Part shown: positions 26,614 to 34,500 of the stretch, piece by piece
How positions within the stretch are numbered: position 1 is the stretch's first letter
Layout of the letters: every line of letters starts with the position of its first letter
Assembly (NCBI GenBank): GCA_017457155.1
Contig: JAFTHZ010000015.1
Location: 1-64,000 of the forward strand
DNA: 64,000 nt
Direction: 5' to 3'
DNA from: Ruminococcus sp.
GTDB lineage: Bacteria > Bacillota > Clostridia > Oscillospirales > Acutalibacteraceae
Made by a program: the position numbers and the translations under genes
The notes under the pieces: model-generated
The model's database searches: none
Seen by the model: the letters and a program-made list of their open reading frames with translations, nothing else
What the model was told of the DNA's origin: nothing

Positions 26614-29226
26614 TTAAAGCATTTTCTTAAGCTCATAAAGAAGGTTGATAGCCTCAATGGGTGTGAGGGTATCTACATCTGACTCACGGAGTCTCTCAAC
26701 CACAGCGCTGTCAGCTGAAGGCATAAGAGAAAGCTGCATCTGATCAGGATCATTTTCTGCCGATTCCCTGACATTACGAAAAGTTTCTCTGTTGTCAGGA
26801 TTATCGTCAGACAGTTCTTTCAGAATCTGTTTTGCACGTGAAATTATCCAGTCAGGAACTCCTGCAAGCTTTGCTACTTCAATACCATAGCTGTCATCAG
26901 CTCCACCCGGAACTATGCGACGGAGGAAAGTAATATCGTCTCCCCTCTTTTTCACAGCAATATTGTAGTTCTTTACTCCCTTGATTAGCTCCTCAAGTAC
27001 CGTAAGTTCATGGTAATGTGTTGCAAAGAGTGATTTTGCTCCCAGTTTCTTCTTGTCTGCAACATACTCGAGCACGGCTCTGGCTATGCTCATACCATCA
27101 TAGGTAGAGGTACCTCGGCCAATCTCGTCAAAAATGAGAAGGCTTCTGGAGGTTGCTGACTTGACAATACTTGCTACCTCGCTCATTTCCACCATAAAGG
27201 TAGACTGACCTGAAGCAAGATCATCAGATGCTCCTACTCGAGTGAACACTGCGTCCACAATACCGATCTGAGCATAATCGCAAGGAACAAAACTACCAAT
27301 CTGAGCCATAATCACTATGAGAGCGGTTTGTCTCATATATGTGGATTTACCGGCCATGTTGGGACCGGTTATGATAGCAACCCTGTTCTCGTCGTTATCA
27401 AGAAATACGTCATTGGAAACAAATCTTGAGCTATCAAGAAGAGTCTCAACAACGGGATGTCTTGAGGCTTTGAGTCTGATAACAGAAGAAAGATCCACAT
27501 CGGGTCTTGTATATCTGTTGTCAGATGCCACATTTGCCAAAGAACAAAGTACATCCAGCTGAGCCAGAGAATCAGCAGTCTGCTCAATCCGACTCAGGTT
27601 CTCAGCAACTATATTTCTGATGGAAGTGAATATCTCATACTCCAAAGCAGTGGTCTTATCCTTTGCGCCGAGAATTCTGCCTTCCAGCTCCTTAAGTTCC
27701 TGAGTAATATATCTCTCACAATTAGTGAGTGTCTGTTTTCTTATGTATGTTTCAGGCACAAGATTCTTGTATGAATTTGTAACCTCGATGTAATATCCGA
27801 AAACTCGGTTATATCCAACCTTTAATTTTGGGATGCCTGTAGCCTCACGTTGCGATGCTTCAATCTGAGCAAGCAAGGAGGTTGAGTCTGTCATATCGCT
27901 ACTGATAAGATCAAGTTCACTGTTGTATCCTCTTCTTATCATTCCGCCATCACGGACAGTAAAGGGCGGATCATCGACAATAGCTGCATCGATAAGAGTA
28001 TGAATATCCTCAAGGGTATCTATGGTAGTGTAAAGATCCTTAAGATACGATGAAGATGAATCAGCAAGCAAGGACTTGATCTGAGGCAAAGCAACGGTTG
28101 CTGTGCACAAAGAACGAAGTTCACGGGCATTTGCACTTCCGTATACGATCTTTGTCATTATTCGCTGAATATCAAGGATTCCTGTGAGAACGGAACAAAT
28201 CTCCAGTCGCTTTACTGTATCATCCACTAGTTCTGCCACAGCAGACTGACGTCTGATAATTGCCGCCACATTCATCAGCGGATTCTCAATCCAGGATCTG
28301 AGAAGGCGTTTACCCATAGCAGTTTTTGTATTATCAAGTACCCACAAAAGAGAGCCGCGCTTTTCTTTTGTTATCATAGTCTGAGTCAGCTCAAGATTTC
28401 TGCGTGTATTGAAATCAAGACGCATGAACTGATTATTCTCATAAAGCTCCACATCTCTGATTCGCTCAAGTCCGGTCATCTGTGTTCTGCCAAGGTATCC
28501 GAGAAGTCCGCCCAAAGCACAGACAAGCTCTGATTTATCCTTGATACTCTCAACAGTGAGAGATGGGAACTGTACATTTAAACTATCCAGAGAATTAAGA
28601 TATGAAAAATCCTCATCTGCAAGTTCCTCTATGCTGCAGATAAGTCTGTCCTGCACAAATCTTACTATAGATTTGTTGTAAGAACCGAAGCCTCCAATAA
28701 GCAGCTCATGAGGATTATAGCTTACAAGCTGATCCTTAAGACTGTCAATGGAGTTTTTTCCCTCAAGCTGTGTAGCATATAGCTGACCTGTTGATACATC
28801 ACAGAAGCAGACGCCGATGGTCTTGTTCTGATAGAAAGCACAACAGATATAGTTGTTCTTGCCTTCATCAAGCATTGTTGACTCAACAACAGTACCCGGA
28901 GTAATAACACGGATAACATCTCTGGTAACAAGTCCCTTTGCTGTTGCAGGGTCCTCTGTCTGCTCACAGATAGCAACCTTATATCCTCTGGAAACGAGCT
29001 TTGAAATATAGCCTTCACAACTGTGGAAGGGCACACCACACATGGGAGCGCGCTCCTCTTGTCCACAATCTCTGCCTGTCAGAGTAAGGTCAAGCTCTCT
29101 GGAAGCAATCTTTGCATCCTCAAAGAACATCTCATAGAAGTCTCCCAATCTAAAAAACAGGATACTGTCCTGATTGCGCTCTTTAATCTCAAAATACTGT
29201 TTCATCATAGGCGAAAGTTCAGCCAT
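26614..29226 (-). CDS. mutS: DNA mismatch repair protein MutS
   Basis: 870 aa. It recognises mismatches and small loops. The mismatch-reading Phe-X-Glu is in GDFYEMF near residue 30. The ATPase domain has Walker A GPNMAGKST near 620, a signature region with ASDDLASGQSTFMVEM near 670, and Walker B LLIFDEIGRGTST near 695. The length matches MutS1. It lies 36 nt after the YlbF-like gene and 26 nt before mutL, and is part of the miaB-led transcript. Confidence 0.96.
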   Translation of the reverse strand: MAELSPMMKQYFEIKERNQDSILFFRLGDFYEMFFEDAKIASRELDLTLTGRDCGQEERAPMCGVPFHSCEGYISKLVSRGYKVAICEQTEDPATAKGLVTRDVIRVITPGTVVESTMLDEGKNNYICCAFYQNKTIGVCFCDVSTGQLYATQLEGKNSIDSLKDQLVSYNPHELLIGGFGSYNKSIVRFVQDRLICSIEELADEDFSYLNSLDSLNVQFPSLTVESIKDKSELVCALGGLLGYLGRTQMTGLERIRDVELYENNQFMRLDFNTRRNLELTQTMITKEKRGSLLWVLDNTKTAMGKRLLRSWIENPLMNVAAIIRRQSAVAELVDDTVKRLEICSVLTGILDIQRIMTKIVYGSANARELRSLCTATVALPQIKSLLADSSSSYLKDLYTTIDTLEDIHTLIDAAIVDDPPFTVRDGGMIRRGYNSELDLISSDMTDSTSLLAQIEASQREATGIPKLKVGYNRVFGYYIEVTNSYKNLVPETYIRKQTLTNCERYITQELKELEGRILGAKDKTTALEYEIFTSIRNIVAENLSRIEQTADSLAQLDVLCSLANVASDNRYTRPDVDLSSVIRLKASRHPVVETLLDSSRFVSNDVFLDNDENRVAIITGPNMAGKSTYMRQTALIVIMAQIGSFVPCDYAQIGIVDAVFTRVGASDDLASGQSTFMVEMSEVASIVKSATSRSLLIFDEIGRGTSTYDGMSIARAVLEYVADKKKLGAKSLFATHYHELTVLEELIKGVKNYNIAVKKRGDDITFLRRIVPGGADDSYGIEVAKLAGVPDWIISRAKQILKELSDDNPDNRETFRNVRESAENDPDQMQLSLMPSADSAVVERLRESDVDTLTPIEAINLLYELKKML

Positions 29227-29262
29227 TATTGCTACACCTCCTTCGGATAATTTGTTAGTTAA

Positions 29263-29664
29263 TTAGTGACAACCGCCGCAAGTACCACAGTTGCCTGTGC
29301 AAGCCTGATAATCTGTTGTATCAGGGTCTTCTCCGTTTGCGGAATTGGAGACAATTGCAAACACACGCTGCATAACTGAATCAAAAGCATTCTTTGACTC
29401 GTTGAGCTTCTGCATAGATTCGTTAACCATGATATCAGCATAGAGAGTTCTCATCTTTGTATTGAGCTCTTTGATCTGCTCCTCGTCACGCTCCTCAGCT
29501 GTGAGCTTCTCGTTAAGCTGGAGCTTGAGAAGGTTAAATTCGCCAATAAGCTCCTGAAGAGCCTCGTCTGCCTCAACGGCCTTGTTAGCTTCCTGAAGAG
29601 CAACATAAGACTCTTCCTGCTGAATTTTTCTGCCAAGTTCTCTTGAAAGTTCAATAATATCCAT
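29263..29664 (-). CDS. YlbF/YmcA family protein with cysteine-rich tail
   Basis: A 133-aa mostly helical protein (~1-110, coiled-coil-like) of the YlbF/YmcA (RicF/RicA) family. In Bacillus these form a complex with YaaT that binds iron-sulfur clusters and affects RNA processing, biofilm and sporulation. Here the C-terminus carries C122, C126, C129 and C132 (CTGNCGTCGGCH), an apparent cluster or metal ligand set. Position between miaB and mutS is like Bacillus, where ymcA neighbours miaB (ymcB). Which paralogue it represents is uncertain. Confidence 0.82.
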   Translation of the reverse strand: MDIIELSRELGRKIQQEESYVALQEANKAVEADEALQELIGEFNLLKLQLNEKLTAEERDEEQIKELNTKMRTLYADIMVNESMQKLNESKNAFDSVMQRVFAIVSNSANGEDPDTTDYQACTGNCGTCGGCH

Positions 29665-29692
29665 TTTTATCTTCTCCCGTATTATAAATTTT

Positions 29693-31075
29693 TTATATTA
29701 ACTCGCCTCTGAGTATCCAGTTGCGGGCTTCTGTAATTTTAACATTCTGAAATGTACCGATAAGAGACTCATCTCCCGGGACCTCTACAATAATATTGCC
29801 GGAAGTTCTGGTAGAAAGAAGACCTTTCTTCTCGATATATTCCTCCACAAGGACACGCTCTGTATCACCTACCATCTTACTGCAGCGCACAGAAGCAATC
29901 TCCTCCTGAACTTTAAGAAGTTCTCTGAACCACTTACCCTTCTCTTCCTCTGTGACCACATCCGGCATTTCTGCAGCCGGAGTACCGGGACGTCTTGAAT
30001 ATATGAAAGTGAACAGAGAAGTAAATCCCACTTCCCTCACAAGAGACACTGTCTCACAGAAATCCTCGTAGGTTTCTCCCGGGAAGCCAACTATAACATC
30101 ACTTGTAAGTGAAACATCAGGAATCTTCTCTTTAGCGTAGTTAATGATACTGAGATACTTCTCTCTGTCATATCGTCTGTTCATAGCTTTGAGAATCCTG
30201 CTGCTACCTGATTGAAAAGGAAGATGAAGATGCTTTGATATATGCTTTGAGGTAGCGATTGTATCAATAAGCTCATGAGTACAATCTTTTGGATGAGATG
30301 TCATAAATCTGATGATATAGTCTCCCTCAATCTCATCTATCCGACGGAGTAGTTGAGCAAAGGAAACATCCTCATCAAGCCCCTTGCCGTATGAGTTAAC
30401 ATTCTGGCCGAGAAGTGTAATCTCTTTATATCCTGCTTCGATCATAGCCTTTGCCTCGGCCACAATCGCATCACTTGAGCGGGAACGTTCACGGCCACGG
30501 ACGTAAGGGACAATACAATAGGAGCAGAAATTGTCGCATCCGTGCATAACGGACAGCCAACCCTTGAAACTCTTATCTCTGAGTACAGGAACATCCTCGT
30601 ATATAGTATTGTCCGTTTCGTCGCAATCATAAATACGATTACCGTGAAGAAGCACATTATAAAGAAGCTGAGGAAACTTTGCTACAGAATGAGTACCAAA
30701 CACAAGACTGACGAATGGATAGCTTTTACGGATTCTGTCAGTGACTCCTTTTTCCTCCATCATACATCCGCACAAAGCAATTGTGACAGAAGGATGTCTG
30801 CGTTTTATATTCTTAAGCGCACCTACATTACCAAACACACGATCCTCAGCGTGTTCTCTGACAGCACAAGTATTGAAAAGAATGAAATCAGCATCTTCGG
30901 GCTCCTCAGTAAACGAAAACCCGGCAAGATGCAACATACCTTTTATCTTTTCACTGTCTGCCACGTTCTGCTGACAACCATAGGTATGGATATAAGCCAA
31001 AGGCTTTTCGCCACGCTTCCTGATGGCCATTATTTCCGCAATAAGTGTTATGTACTCATAGCGCTCTTGTGGCAT
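29693..31075 (-). CDS. miaB: tRNA-2-methylthio-N6-dimethylallyladenosine synthase
   Basis: 460 aa from the ATG at 31075. It adds a methylthio group to i6A37 of tRNA, acting after MiaA. Parts in order: the N-terminal MTTase domain with YGCQQN and FNTCAVREHAE and GCMMEE (three cluster cysteines), the radical SAM domain with GCDNFCSYCIVPYVRG (CX3CX2C), and the C-terminal TRAM domain. The start is uncertain. A GTG at 31147 lies inside the promoter, while the best Shine-Dalgarno sequence (GGGGGAG) points to a CTG at 31102 in this frame, or to an out-of-frame ATG. It leads a long operon. Confidence 0.93.
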   Translation of the reverse strand: MPQERYEYITLIAEIMAIRKRGEKPLAYIHTYGCQQNVADSEKIKGMLHLAGFSFTEEPEDADFILFNTCAVREHAEDRVFGNVGALKNIKRRHPSVTIALCGCMMEEKGVTDRIRKSYPFVSLVFGTHSVAKFPQLLYNVLLHGNRIYDCDETDNTIYEDVPVLRDKSFKGWLSVMHGCDNFCSYCIVPYVRGRERSRSSDAIVAEAKAMIEAGYKEITLLGQNVNSYGKGLDEDVSFAQLLRRIDEIEGDYIIRFMTSHPKDCTHELIDTIATSKHISKHLHLPFQSGSSRILKAMNRRYDREKYLSIINYAKEKIPDVSLTSDVIVGFPGETYEDFCETVSLVREVGFTSLFTFIYSRRPGTPAAEMPDVVTEEEKGKWFRELLKVQEEIASVRCSKMVGDTERVLVEEYIEKKGLLSTRTSGNIIVEVPGDESLIGTFQNVKITEARNWILRGELI

Positions 31076-31107
31076 TTGTTTGTATTGATATAGATTTGAC
31101 AGGGCAT
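31048..31107 (-). CDS. Possible 19-codon leader ORF overlapping the miaB start
   Basis: An ATG directly behind GGGGGAG opens a 19-aa frame (MPCQIYINTNKCHK...), +1 relative to miaB, ending in TAA inside the miaB 5' coding region. The spacing to the Shine-Dalgarno core is very short (about 1-4 nt), which argues against efficient use. It may be chance, with the same Shine-Dalgarno sequence serving the in-frame CTG 6 nt away. It matters for deciding where miaB begins. Confidence 0.22.
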   Translation of the reverse strand: MPCQIYINTNKCHKSAMST

Positions 31108-31137
31108 ACTCCCCCAATGTTATTGTTTTATTCGTAT

Positions 31138-31166
31138 ATAATACCACAACATCTAACTTATTTCAA
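31138..31166 (-). promoter_or_regulatory. Sigma-A type promoter of the miaB-mutSL-sepF-ileS run
   Basis: On the minus strand TTGAAA (31161-31166), a 17-nt spacer and TATTAT (31138-31143). Transcription would start near 31131. It is the only strong promoter found upstream of the ~16 kb series of closely spaced genes ending with rluD. Confidence 0.75.
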
Positions 31167-31234
31167 CCCTTTTGCAAGTATTTTATACAATATATTGGGG
31201 ATATTTATCGATAAATAAATTTATAATAATAAAG

Positions 31235-31876
31235 TCAGTCCATACCGGCAAAAAATTGTGGAGTGCTTCCTACAATTACTGTCTCGCATAGGAGATACTG
31301 TGTTACAACATTTGTTTCATAAGCGATTATAGGACAAGTAAGACTTATATCAGCATCAACAGTCATATAAATCCTGTGAATCGTCTGGTTGATACCCGCA
31401 GATACAAACTCAGAGGTAATATCTGTTGTTGCGCTGCCACCAAGAGTCAGGCTGACATGAATATCCGGACCTATATCAGATAACAACACAAGTCCGGTAA
31501 AGGCACCTGCAGGAACTCCCACTGTAACATTATGATCTTGTCGTATTTTTTCTGTAATCGCCAGGGATATACGGGACTTGAGAATATTTATCTGAGAGCT
31601 GTCTGTCTGTAAAGATGTGATCATACCTTCGCTATTACAGGAACTTTTCACTAATGTACTGTAATCAATGGATTCTTCAGAGAGCACCTGCGAGGTTGCC
31701 ATATCAATAGCATTCATTGCATGGATCTCCAGTTCATTATCAACAAGATTATGCACCAAATCCCGAGCTTTAAATTCAAACAAACAGAACATACCCACAC
31801 CAATCAGCAATATTAAGGCTGATACTTTGCATATTAATCTTGATACCTTTGATTTATTCTTTTTTCTTAACAACAA
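31235..31876 (-). CDS. yunB: Sporulation protein YunB
   Basis: 213 aa. It has a basic N-terminus, one membrane helix (~16-35) and an extracytoplasmic YunB-type domain, with NELEIHAMNAIDMATSQVL near 47 and VPAGAFTGLVLLSDIGPDIHVSLTLGGSATTDI near 120-150. YunB is made in the mother cell under sigma-E in Bacillus and is needed for full sporulation; its molecular role is unclear. The start is a TTG with no ATG alternative. Its only ribosome binding site, GGGGGTG, is the 3' arm of the terminator of the preceding gene. No sigma-E promoter could be assigned. Confidence 0.85.
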   Translation of the reverse strand: MLLRKKNKSKVSRLICKVSALILLIGVGMFCLFEFKARDLVHNLVDNELEIHAMNAIDMATSQVLSEESIDYSTLVKSSCNSEGMITSLQTDSSQINILKSRISLAITEKIRQDHNVTVGVPAGAFTGLVLLSDIGPDIHVSLTLGGSATTDITSEFVSAGINQTIHRIYMTVDADISLTCPIIAYETNVVTQYLLCETVIVGSTPQFFAGMD

Positions 31877-31884
31877 AAAAACAC

Positions 31885-31907
31885 CCCCTGTGCATCATAC
31901 ACAGGGG
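31885..31907 (-). terminator. Terminator after the Asp-Cys protein gene, overlapping the yunB ribosome binding site
   Basis: CCCCTGTG (31885-31892) pairs with CACAGGGG (31900-31907) around a 7-nt loop. On the minus strand it ends in seven Ts. The T-run and the last G-tract also form the leader of yunB, which starts 8 nt later. Confidence 0.85.
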
Positions 31908-31942
31908 ATGTTGTCCTTGATAATAAAAAGTATAGTGAGTGA

Positions 31943-32407
31943 TTACTCTTCGTCAGAATGATCACAGCAGCAACAACAATCGTCGTCACAATCAAGATCG
32001 CTGAAATCAAACTCAAGAATCTCGTGACACTCGGGACACTCGATCTCTCCTTCAATGAGAATATCCTCGTCAACACAGATAACCTCGCCACACTTGCCGC
32101 AGGTTACCTCATAGTATGCCATATCATCAAAGTCATCACAATCGCAACAATCACAATCGCAGTCGCAATCACAATCACAGTCACAATCATCGTAGAAGTC
32201 CTCTTCAAGGTTACCAAGATCCTCATCGATCTCATCTACAACGTTTGTCATCTCATCATAAAGCTCCTCAAGGTCAGCTACAGATGCAGCCATATCATCA
32301 AGAAGCTCAATCATAGCATTGATAACCTTAACCTCGTCTTTGGACTGATCAAGATCAAGTCCATCAGCAAGACCACGGATATAAGCAATTCGCTCTGTTA
32401 ATGTCAT
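31943..32407 (-). CDS. Asp-Cys repeat protein with zinc ribbon (CD1247 N-terminal domain type)
   Basis: 154 aa from the ATG at 32407, after a GAAAGG site. Residues 1-70 are an acidic helical domain (TERIAYIRGLADGLDLD, then a coiled coil) of the kind seen in the uncharacterised clostridial CD1247 family. Residues 74-90 are an almost pure Asp-Cys alternation with nine cysteines. A zinc ribbon follows (C103, C106, C124, C127), and the tail has five cysteines in a row near 144-148. There is no membrane segment. Metal binding is inferred from the cysteine pattern. It lies 18 nt after efp and probably shares its transcript. Confidence 0.75.
   Translation of the reverse strand: MTLTERIAYIRGLADGLDLDQSKDEVKVINAMIELLDDMAASVADLEELYDEMTNVVDEIDEDLGNLEEDFYDDCDCDCDCDCDCDCCDCDDFDDMAYYEVTCGKCGEVICVDEDILIEGEIECPECHEILEFDFSDLDCDDDCCCCCDHSDEE
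32138..32188 (-). repeat. Hexamer repeat encoding the Asp-Cys run
   Basis: GAY-TGY hexamers repeat for about 51 nt, with one extra TGC codon breaking the alternation. Synonymous third positions vary (GAT/GAC, TGT/TGC). The DNA repeat is therefore imperfect while the Asp-Cys protein pattern is kept, which suggests selection on the protein rather than recent slippage. The unit length of 6 nt would keep the frame if slippage occurred. Confidence 0.8.
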
Positions 32408-32425
32408 AATAAAACAACCTTTCAA

Positions 32426-32983
32426 TTATGCACGGCCGATATACTCGCCTGTACGTGTATCAATCTGGAGAAGCTCGCCTTCCTCGATGAAGAGGGGAAC
32501 CTTGATCTCAGCACCGGTCTCGAGAGTTGCGGGCTTGAGTGCGTTGGTAGCAGTATTGCCTGCAAAGCCGGGATCTGTCTGAGCAACTGTCAGCTCAACA
32601 AAGTTGGGGGGCTCTACACCGAAAACGTTACCCTTGTAAGAAAGAACCTTACAAACCATGTTCTCCTTAACGAACTTGAAAGAGTCGCTGAGGATGTCCT
32701 TGTTGATGGGAACCTGCTCCCATGTCTCTGTGTCCATGAAATAGTAGAGATCGCCATCGTTGTAGCTGTACTCCATATCTTTTCTCTCAATGAAAGCAGT
32801 AGGATACTTATCGTTGGGGTTGAAAGTCTTTTCAACAACGGAGCCTGTGATAACGTTTCTGATCTTGGTTCTGACGAAAGCAGCACCCTTGCCGGGCTTT
32901 ACGTGCTGGAACTCAACGATGGAAACAACCTGGCCATCCATCTCAAAAGTAACACCGTTTCTAAAATCGCCTGCAGATATCAT
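32426..32983 (-). CDS. efp: Elongation factor P
   Basis: 185 aa from the ATG at 32983, which has GGAGG 8 nt upstream and gives the standard family length. EF-P helps the ribosome through polyproline stretches. Three beta-barrel domains are present. The loop residue that is modified in other bacteria is K32 (KPGKGAAF). The C-terminal signature is seen as [22 protein letters not shown]. Bacillus-type modification genes are not in the window. It has its own consensus promoter and appears to lead into the Asp-Cys protein gene. Confidence 0.96.
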   Translation of the reverse strand: MISAGDFRNGVTFEMDGQVVSIVEFQHVKPGKGAAFVRTKIRNVITGSVVEKTFNPNDKYPTAFIERKDMEYSYNDGDLYYFMDTETWEQVPINKDILSDSFKFVKENMVCKVLSYKGNVFGVEPPNFVELTVAQTDPGFAGNTATNALKPATLETGAEIKVPLFIEEGELLQIDTRTGEYIGRA

Positions 32984-33039
32984 AAATGATTCCTCCAAAA
33001 GTATTGAATTATGCGGACTAACCGCCTTTTTCCTTTTAT

Positions 33040-33069
33040 ATTATACAAAAAACACCGATATATTGTCAA
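33040..33069 (-). promoter_or_regulatory. Sigma-A type promoter of efp
   Basis: On the minus strand a perfect TTGACA (33064-33069) and TATAAT (33040-33045) separated by 18 nt. It lies right after the stop codon of the peptidase gene and leaves a leader of about 50 nt with a small GCGG-CCGC hairpin. Confidence 0.8.
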
Positions 33070-33074
33070 GGGTA

Positions 33075-34148
33075 TTATATAATTATTAATTCCTTGGGTA
33101 TAGAAGCAAAGGTTTCATATCCGTCCTCTGTAACAAGGACAGTGTCCTCTATTCTAACACCAAACTTGTCAGGAAGATAAATTCCCGGCTCAACGGTTAC
33201 TGTCATGCCTGCCTTCAGTATATCTTTTGAACGTTGACCTGCATAGGGAGCTTCGTGAATCTCAAGTCCGACTCCGTGGCCTGTAGAATGACCAAAGTAC
33301 TTGCCGTATCCTGCATCTGTGATAATATCACGAGCTGTCTTGTCAACGTCAAATCCTGACACTCCGGCCTTCACAGATTCAAGCGCTTTCAGATGTGCAT
33401 CAAAAACGATATTATAGATTTCGCGCTGTTCATCCGTAATGTTACCTACTCCGATTGTTCTGGTCATATCGCTGTGATATCCGTCATATACAGCTCCGAT
33501 ATCGAATGTGATAAAATCACCATCTTTAACAGCGTTATCAGAAGGAACACCATGAGGCAGAGATGTTTTCTTGCCTGTAACAGTGATAAGTTCAAAAGCT
33601 ACCCTCTCTGCTCCCTTGAGTTTCATAAGATACTCCAGACGGGCAGAAATCTCTTTTTCAGTAACACCAACCTTTACAAAGTCAAGAACTTCAAGATACG
33701 CCTCCTCGGCAATTTGCTGAGCTTTTCTGAGCTTTTCCACCTCGTCAGAGGTCTTTACAATCCTGAGTTCCCCTATCTTATTAGAAAGTTCAGGTGAATC
33801 AATAATTGTTGCGGATAATTTTTCTGACAAATTCTTATATGTGCTGAGAGTCACAGCGTCTGACTCTACGATAACAGACTTGGCACCGATATTTTTGAAA
33901 ATATCATTAATGCTGTCTATGTAGTTTTCAAATACAACTACGTTAATATGCTTTACACTTTTCTGTACAGCTTCAGCATATCTGAAATCCACAAGAAAGA
34001 AAGCATCCTCTTTTCCGATGATAACATAACCCTCAGAATGCTGATAACCCGTGAGGTATGTAATACTTATGTCAGATGTAATAAGAGCTGCATCATTCTC
34101 TCCGAGAGAATCGGCAATAGCTTTGATTCTGCTGATATATCCGTTCAT
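33075..34148 (-). CDS. Xaa-Pro aminopeptidase/dipeptidase (peptidase M24)
   Basis: 357 aa from the ATG at 34148, supported by GAAAGGA upstream. It has a creatinase-like N-terminal domain (~1-130) and a pita-bread catalytic domain. The five metal ligands fall in FDIGAVYDGYHSDMTRT (two Asp), GHSTGHGVGLEIHE (His), VEPGIYLP (Glu) and RIEDTVLV (Glu). It cleaves X-Pro bonds at peptide N-termini; prolidase and aminopeptidase P activities are not separable here. The peptidase-efp pairing is common in Firmicutes. Confidence 0.92.
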   Translation of the reverse strand: MNGYISRIKAIADSLGENDAALITSDISITYLTGYQHSEGYVIIGKEDAFFLVDFRYAEAVQKSVKHINVVVFENYIDSINDIFKNIGAKSVIVESDAVTLSTYKNLSEKLSATIIDSPELSNKIGELRIVKTSDEVEKLRKAQQIAEEAYLEVLDFVKVGVTEKEISARLEYLMKLKGAERVAFELITVTGKKTSLPHGVPSDNAVKDGDFITFDIGAVYDGYHSDMTRTIGVGNITDEQREIYNIVFDAHLKALESVKAGVSGFDVDKTARDIITDAGYGKYFGHSTGHGVGLEIHEAPYAGQRSKDILKAGMTVTVEPGIYLPDKFGVRIEDTVLVTEDGYETFASIPKELIII

Positions 34149-34175
34149 AGTAATTTTCCTTTCGATAAAATAAAA

Positions 34176-34202
34176 AGGCGGACAGTACAAAGCTGTCCGC
34201 CT
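34176..34202 (-). terminator. Terminator after rpsU
   Basis: AGGCGGACAG (34176-34185) pairs with CTGTCCGCCT (34193-34202) around a 7-nt loop, with a T-run on the minus strand. It lies 7 nt past the rpsU stop codon and just before the peptidase gene. Confidence 0.88.
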
Positions 34203-34208
34203 AAGAGA

Positions 34209-34385
34209 TTACCTATACTTGCTCTTGCGAGCTGCTTCGGATTTCTTCTTACGCTTTACAGAGGGCTTCTCATATGCCTCTCTCTTACGAACCTCAGCAA
34301 TAACACCAGCTCTTGCACACTGCTTCTTGAATCTTCTCAAAGCGTTTTCAAGGGACTCGTTCTCTTTTAATCTAACTTCTGCCAT
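34209..34385 (-). CDS. rpsU: 30S ribosomal protein S21
   Basis: 58 aa from the ATG at 34385, with GGGAGGG 7 nt upstream. This short, very basic protein matches S21 throughout ([20 protein letters not shown], then the Lys/Arg-rich tail). It is transcribed alone from a consensus promoter to its own terminator, between leuS and the M24 peptidase gene. Confidence 0.96.
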   Translation of the reverse strand: MAEVRLKENESLENALRRFKKQCARAGVIAEVRKREAYEKPSVKRKKKSEAARKSKYR

Positions 34386-34432
34386 TTCATTTCCCTCCCA
34401 TCTCAATTACGGGATTATAAAAATCTTTTGTA

Positions 34433-34461
34433 ATTATACATAATTAAGTGAGTTCTGTCAA
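34433..34461 (-). promoter_or_regulatory. Consensus promoter of rpsU
   Basis: On the minus strand TTGACA (34456-34461), exactly 17 nt, then TATAAT (34433-34438): a perfect sigma-A match. The leader is about 40 nt. It lies between the leuS stop and rpsU in an AT-rich gap. Confidence 0.9.
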
Positions 34462-34500
34462 TAGAAAAAACAGAAATAAAATTAAAAATGTCGAATAAAC

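Noticed and set aside
32138..32188. CRISPR-like or structural tandem repeat
   Set aside because: Units are 6 nt, in frame with a coding sequence and without spacers.
31958..32401. Plus-strand open frame opposite the Asp-Cys protein, rich in Thr and Ile
   Set aside because: Its repeats are just the complement of GAY-TGY hexamers; the minus strand has a ribosome binding site, a zinc ribbon and a terminator.
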